Position numbers and translations under genes: made by a program
The notes under the pieces: generated by a model
Seen by the model: the letters and a program-made list of their open reading frames with translations, nothing else
Databases searched by the model: none
What the model was told of the DNA's origin: nothing
Shown here: positions 28,201 to 33,905 of the stretch, in pieces
Layout of the letters: every line of letters begins with the position of its first letter
Position numbering within the stretch: position 1 is the stretch's first letter
Assembly (NCBI GenBank): GCA_948146395.1
Contig: OX411543.1
Span: 51,688,017 to 51,752,016 of the forward strand
DNA: 64,000 nt
Direction: 5' to 3'
DNA from: Fragum whitleyi
Lineage: Eukaryota > Mollusca > Bivalvia > Cardiida > Cardiidae

Positions 28201-31200
28201 CCAACACAAACCCTGAATCAGAAGAAAATTCTTGAATTAAGTAATTACTCTTTTATACCACAATAATTAGGCCTACTACTTAATGGGATGTTTCTTTTCA
28301 AAGAGTACACACTTACTTTTCATTGACATCTCGATGGCTCGGCGCGAAATAGTTAAAAAAAACAAGAAACGTGTAGCATTATACCTTAACGTTTGCAATA
28401 ATACAGATGATAACGTCATGAAATTGACAACCTTGTGAATGATTTTTGAATAATTTCGGAATGAAATTGGATGGGTAGAAGTAGCGAGTTTTGAATAAGA
28501 CTAAGGGGGGGGGGGGTCATAAACAATCACTTTATTCGCATAACTGTACGAAAGATTGCAATTCTCACGCACCTAGAAAATACGTATTTCTGTTTGTTTG
28601 TCTTCGTGGATCAATCAGACGCTTTCAAAATCGTTGAATAATCTGTAAATAGCTGTAAATCGTTGAATTATTTGAAGGAAGTGTTGATTTTTTGAACGAT
28701 TTTGAAGTGTTTCTGAACGATATCGGAGTGTTTTTAAATGGCACGAGTGTTTGACACGAATGAATGGGAGCACTGAGCGGGTGATTTATTATCGACCTCT
28801 ACTCAAATTATTCCTGACTTCATCCAGCCCTGCGTTCAGGATGAAAACGTTAGCGAAGCGCTTTCGAAATGATACCCCGCTTTGCACGTATGTGCACGTG
28901 CAAAGCGGGGTATCATCTCAAAGCGCTCGTGAAACGCTTTTACATCCTGAACACAAGACAGATTAATTCGAACTGATACACGACCACACACGACTATTCT
29001 AGGTCGCTATTCGGGGGTAAGAGCTGGGCAGAAATTCAGAGACGGAAAAGAAATGGATTGAATGGTCTTTATTACATCGCTTGATTGATTTATTGAATGG
29101 AGTTTAATGCCGCTTTCTACATTTTTCAGTTATATCGCGGCGGCTGGAGCACCTAACAATGGATTCCTGGCATTTCTCTTACCAGTACAACAATCACATC
29201 CTTTCCTAGCCTTAAGCTACTATCTCATATAGGTCTACGATTATCAACCCATTGGTGTGGGACAAATAGTCGGAAAGAATGAGTGCTGCCGTCGTAACAT
29301 CGACAATGATTCGAAACCAAAGGGCAAGTGCAGATAACGAAATCAAAGTATCGAGGACGAAGGACAACGGACAAACGTTTGGACCGCTAATTCGAGTTCG
29401 TGGAACGTACGGCGGTATAACGAGTAGATCAGAGCATCCTAAAGTTAAGAACAATGGCAAATAGACACTCCGATCAAAACCACTTAAAATCATTCATTCA
29501 GCGCATCATAAATTCATTCCAAGCACTCACTTTTAAAGAACACTTAAAAACATTCAAATCGCTAGAAAAGTTCCGTGATTTTACCGAATTGCTTGAATAT
29601 GGAAGCGTCTGAATGATTCGAAAAGACATAAAAAAATTGTATAGAACTCGTTTGCAAATTTTATTAAAGGGATGTAATAAATATCGCTTTTGTCGTTCAT
29701 CTTGAACTAAATTAACGATATTTAATTGCCTCCAATGAAAGAACTCGTCCTATCAACTTCACGATATTTACCTGTATTTAAAGGGGTTTTTTTTACTGAA
29801 TAATATGATGGTTTAGTAGTCCACTAGTCACCCCCTGTACTGTGATTCGTGCTGACATTTAAAATTTGACATTTTTATTAGCTTTAAAAGTCTTGGACAT
29901 TTTTCTTACATCAAATTGGGGCTTGCTACAATTGTAATAGTAATGAATTGGCATTTGTTTCTCACATATGTCATAAATGATCGATATCTATTTCAACTTG
30001 TCACTTTTGCGACATTGTTTTGATTTTACAATGGAGACACCGCGTCTTATTTGGTATTTCACTTGTTCAACAACAATCAACTGAGCCTGTGCGTGACATT
30101 TCATTTTCAACAATTTCACGTGTGCGCGATGCAAAGACTCAGACCAGCCTGTGCATGTGCACAGCCTGGGCAGAGTCGTCATTACGCGCTGTAAAGATAG
30201 CTCAGGACCTCATGTTTCTGACCAAAATCGGCGAATGTTTGTTTAAATGCTGTGCGCGATTGTCAAAACCTTTCGATCTCTTTCAGTCACGCACACATGA
30301 AATTGCTGTAAATTTAACGCACATATTCAGATTGTATATCGATAGCTCAGCGTGAAGCAGTTGTAACTGCCTATAAACAAATAGGCAGTTACAACTGTTT
30401 CGTGATGAGCAGTATATATGTGACCCATCGTGTGAAAAGGGACAATATCAGGGTTGTGCATAAAGTGATCAACCCTAGTAAGACTGCGTGGACTGCGTCG
30501 ACTGACTGGGGTCAAAACTTTTCGCACTTAGTTGATTTTCTGTTTCTAGAATGATCAATATACAGTAAGTAACATTCATCTCAATCAAAACCAATCTTAA
30601 TCGCTCTCTTAGCGCTCCATTCATTCCACACACTCACTCAAACCAATCAAAAACGCTCTAAAATTACTATAAAGGGTAAGATTAACAACTACATTCAAAA
30701 TAAATGAAGCTAGCAAAAGAAAAAAAAAAACACAATTTCACTGAAATAATTGAAATTATAAGCGTCTAATAGGTTTTTGAAGAAATAGAAAGCTACAAAT
30801 GCATAGTTTATTAAAGGTAGATAATGAATATCGCTAATTTTGATAATCCCAAACAAAATTTGCGATATTGGATTACCTTCCTTTAAACTCAATCAAAACT
30901 CACTCGCCCAAATCATTCAATTTCGTTAAAAATCATTCACCATGTCATTTTCAAGATGTTGTTAACTGCACCTGTGTTAGATTTGCTTACAGGTACCAAT
31001 CTCTTTTTTAAATATCAACTTTATTGAGTTCTCGCATGTCCATTTCGCATGACGTTAAGACTATCGTAAAATTGACCGGCATTCCGATCAAAGCCATTCT
31101 AAATCGCTCACTCATAGCTCCATTCATTCATTCAAAAACACTCGCTCAAACTATTCAAAAACCCTCCAGAATCACTAAAATTGAAATAACAAAAATCGGC

Positions 31201-33859
31201 AGATAAAATCAACGATTTCACTGACATAATTGATCTTCGTGGGCGTATGATGTGTTTGTGCCGACTTAGAAAGCTATTCTTAGAAATTGTATGCATATTT
31301 TATTAAATGGTGGTAATAAATATCGCTAATTTTGTTCATCTTGAATAAAATTAGCGATATTGAATTATCTCCCTTGAATACCACTCAAAACTCGCTCCAC
31401 ACAATCATTCAATTTCATTCCAAAATCATTTTTCATGTCAATTTCACGATGTTCTGTATAACTGTATACTACAACCAAAAAAAGATTTCTTACACCTCTT
31501 TGGTATTTTAAATAGCATGATATACAGACTAAAAAAATAAAGTTGCCGTCGAAATCCAGTTCACCAAAACGAAAGGCGAATTTACATCAAAATACAATGT
31601 CAAGAAATCTATAAAATCTGGATTTTTTTAGTTATCCCAGGCTTCTTAAGTGTGTGAGTAATTCCGATTACTTATCGTTGCTACCGTAGCACATGCCCAT
31701 ATGAGCGACGCCCTCAGAAGACGGTTAGTTGTTACGGGATATAGTGCAAGGATACATGACGAAACTACTGCTGAGATCCGCCATGGTTCTTTAACGTGCT
31801 CGGTGTAAAGCACCGTCTCACGGAGCCTTGCTTTAACGTCTCATCCGAAAGACAATTAGTTTGTTAGTGTGCCAGTCCGGGTTTGAACCCACGCCGTCGA
31901 ACTTCAATATTTTTGAAGTCCGGTGCTCTACCAACTGAGCTAATCAGGCTGTCTACTTAAAGTCGAGTGTCTTACTTTTATTTCGAAAAAGCTATGTATT
32001 TGGATAAGGGTGAAATTAAAGTTAAAATGAAGATTGATTGTACAAATAATGAGAACAAATCTATTATTTAAATCATGTAATAAAATCAAACGTCTCCAGG
32101 CCCATTGTGAATTCAGTATACAAAGTACATTGAAAAATAACAGCTATCAAAATATCAAGACTTCATACTTTATTCAAGTAGGTTCAGAGAAGAAGATTTT
32201 TCAAGCCCAATTTCCTTTTCGGTTCCATATAGGGGTGATAAAGCCTGCCCATATTACCTTCTTTTTTTTTCAATTTCATATATCAAATTTTAGTGTGATA
32301 AGATGAAGCGTTTTATTGACCGGAGATTACGGGACTGGCCATATTAGATACATCGTACTCTAAAACGATTTTGATTTATGATTACTATTTATTCCTTATT
32401 TTAGAGTTGGAAGATCACGACACTCAGTAAATGTGATGATCCAAAGTAATCGCATTTTTAACGGGAAACCAAATTATCGTAACTACGGAAAAAGTGGGTT
32501 GGCGATTCAGAATGGTTTTAGTCGGAGTGAATGTTGATTTCACGATGTAACTGTAATGATAAATAATCAAAATCATCCTCAGAATATGCAGGGTGGTTTT
32601 AAGGGTCGCAGGTCTTGAGAGTCTGATACTCTTAAATAAGTAACCAGGACCCGCAACACTATGTGTTGGGAGTCCCAAATACCCCTTTGGGATCAGCTTC
32701 AGAAAAAAAGAATTGAAGACTGTTTAAAACAGTCTTCGATTCTTTCCTGGAGTTGAGCCCCAAATATATAACCAACAATTGTTACCTTTAACCAGAAAAT
32801 AGCTTGAGCAGGGACTCCAAAACATTAGGCTCCCATGATCGTGTCCTTTTGACCCAGTTGAGTTGAAATCAGCTTAAAGCAACGATATGTACAGGAAATC
32901 ATAACCGCTCTGAGCGTGATTTCTTCATGGGCTTCAACAGAAAGGATTCTAGCTTAGTGGTTAGCGTACTTTTTTACTATAAATTCATGGGGTTTTAATC
33001 GGTAAATTACCGATTTCGTACTTATGAACCAAAAGCAATGGTACACCGAACAAAATGAGCGTGCATAATCAAACGTATTCACTCCAAGTATATACAGGTG
33101 ATAACATTGTGTAATTGACATGATTTTGGAATGATTTCGAAATAAAATTTGGATTTTCGGAGTAGCGAAATTTAAAAGAAATTATTGTTTGCATATCTTC
33201 AATCACAAATAACACGCATTGAAACACCACCAGCCAATACAATCGTAAAATTATTTGATCCATTTAAATGAAATGTTTGTCATTTTCAATGCATTCTGAA
33301 TATATGCGATTTCGCAGCCTTTTTAAATAGTAAGTTTGCAATGAATGAATGAATGAATGAATGAATGAATGAATGAATGAATGAATGAATGAATGAATGA
33401 ATGAATGAATGAATGAATGAATGAATGAATGAATGAATGAATGAATGAATGAATAGTGCGCAGAGCGAGTGTCTTGTTGTAAGGGTTTTGGTCGAGAAGA
33501 GTGTCAACTACACAATGCTACCAGCTCTAAAAGACATGCACTTGCATTTTGTGTACAATCCGGCACTGAACGAATTTTGATTTAAAGTTATGACAGCCCA
33601 TTCATAGCTGTAAGAGACGTTTCAGTGGAAAATATTTGTCTAATAGCACGGAATATACAGTTAGAGATATCAACGTAGATGATCCTTATATTGTAAATTT
33701 ATGACTAGTTCATAATATAGCTAGATTGACAGACAGAAGGAATAATAATAATAATAATAACTTTATTTATAGAAGGTAGCATGTTAAGATACATATACAA
33801 TCTTATTTTCAACATGGCCCTCTTGAAAAAACAAAACAAAACAATATTCGAACTTCGTA

Positions 33860-33905
<46 letters not shown>

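Noticed and set aside
33286..33507. Frame with repeated His-Ser-Phe-Ile
   Set aside because: Translation of the AATG microsatellite.
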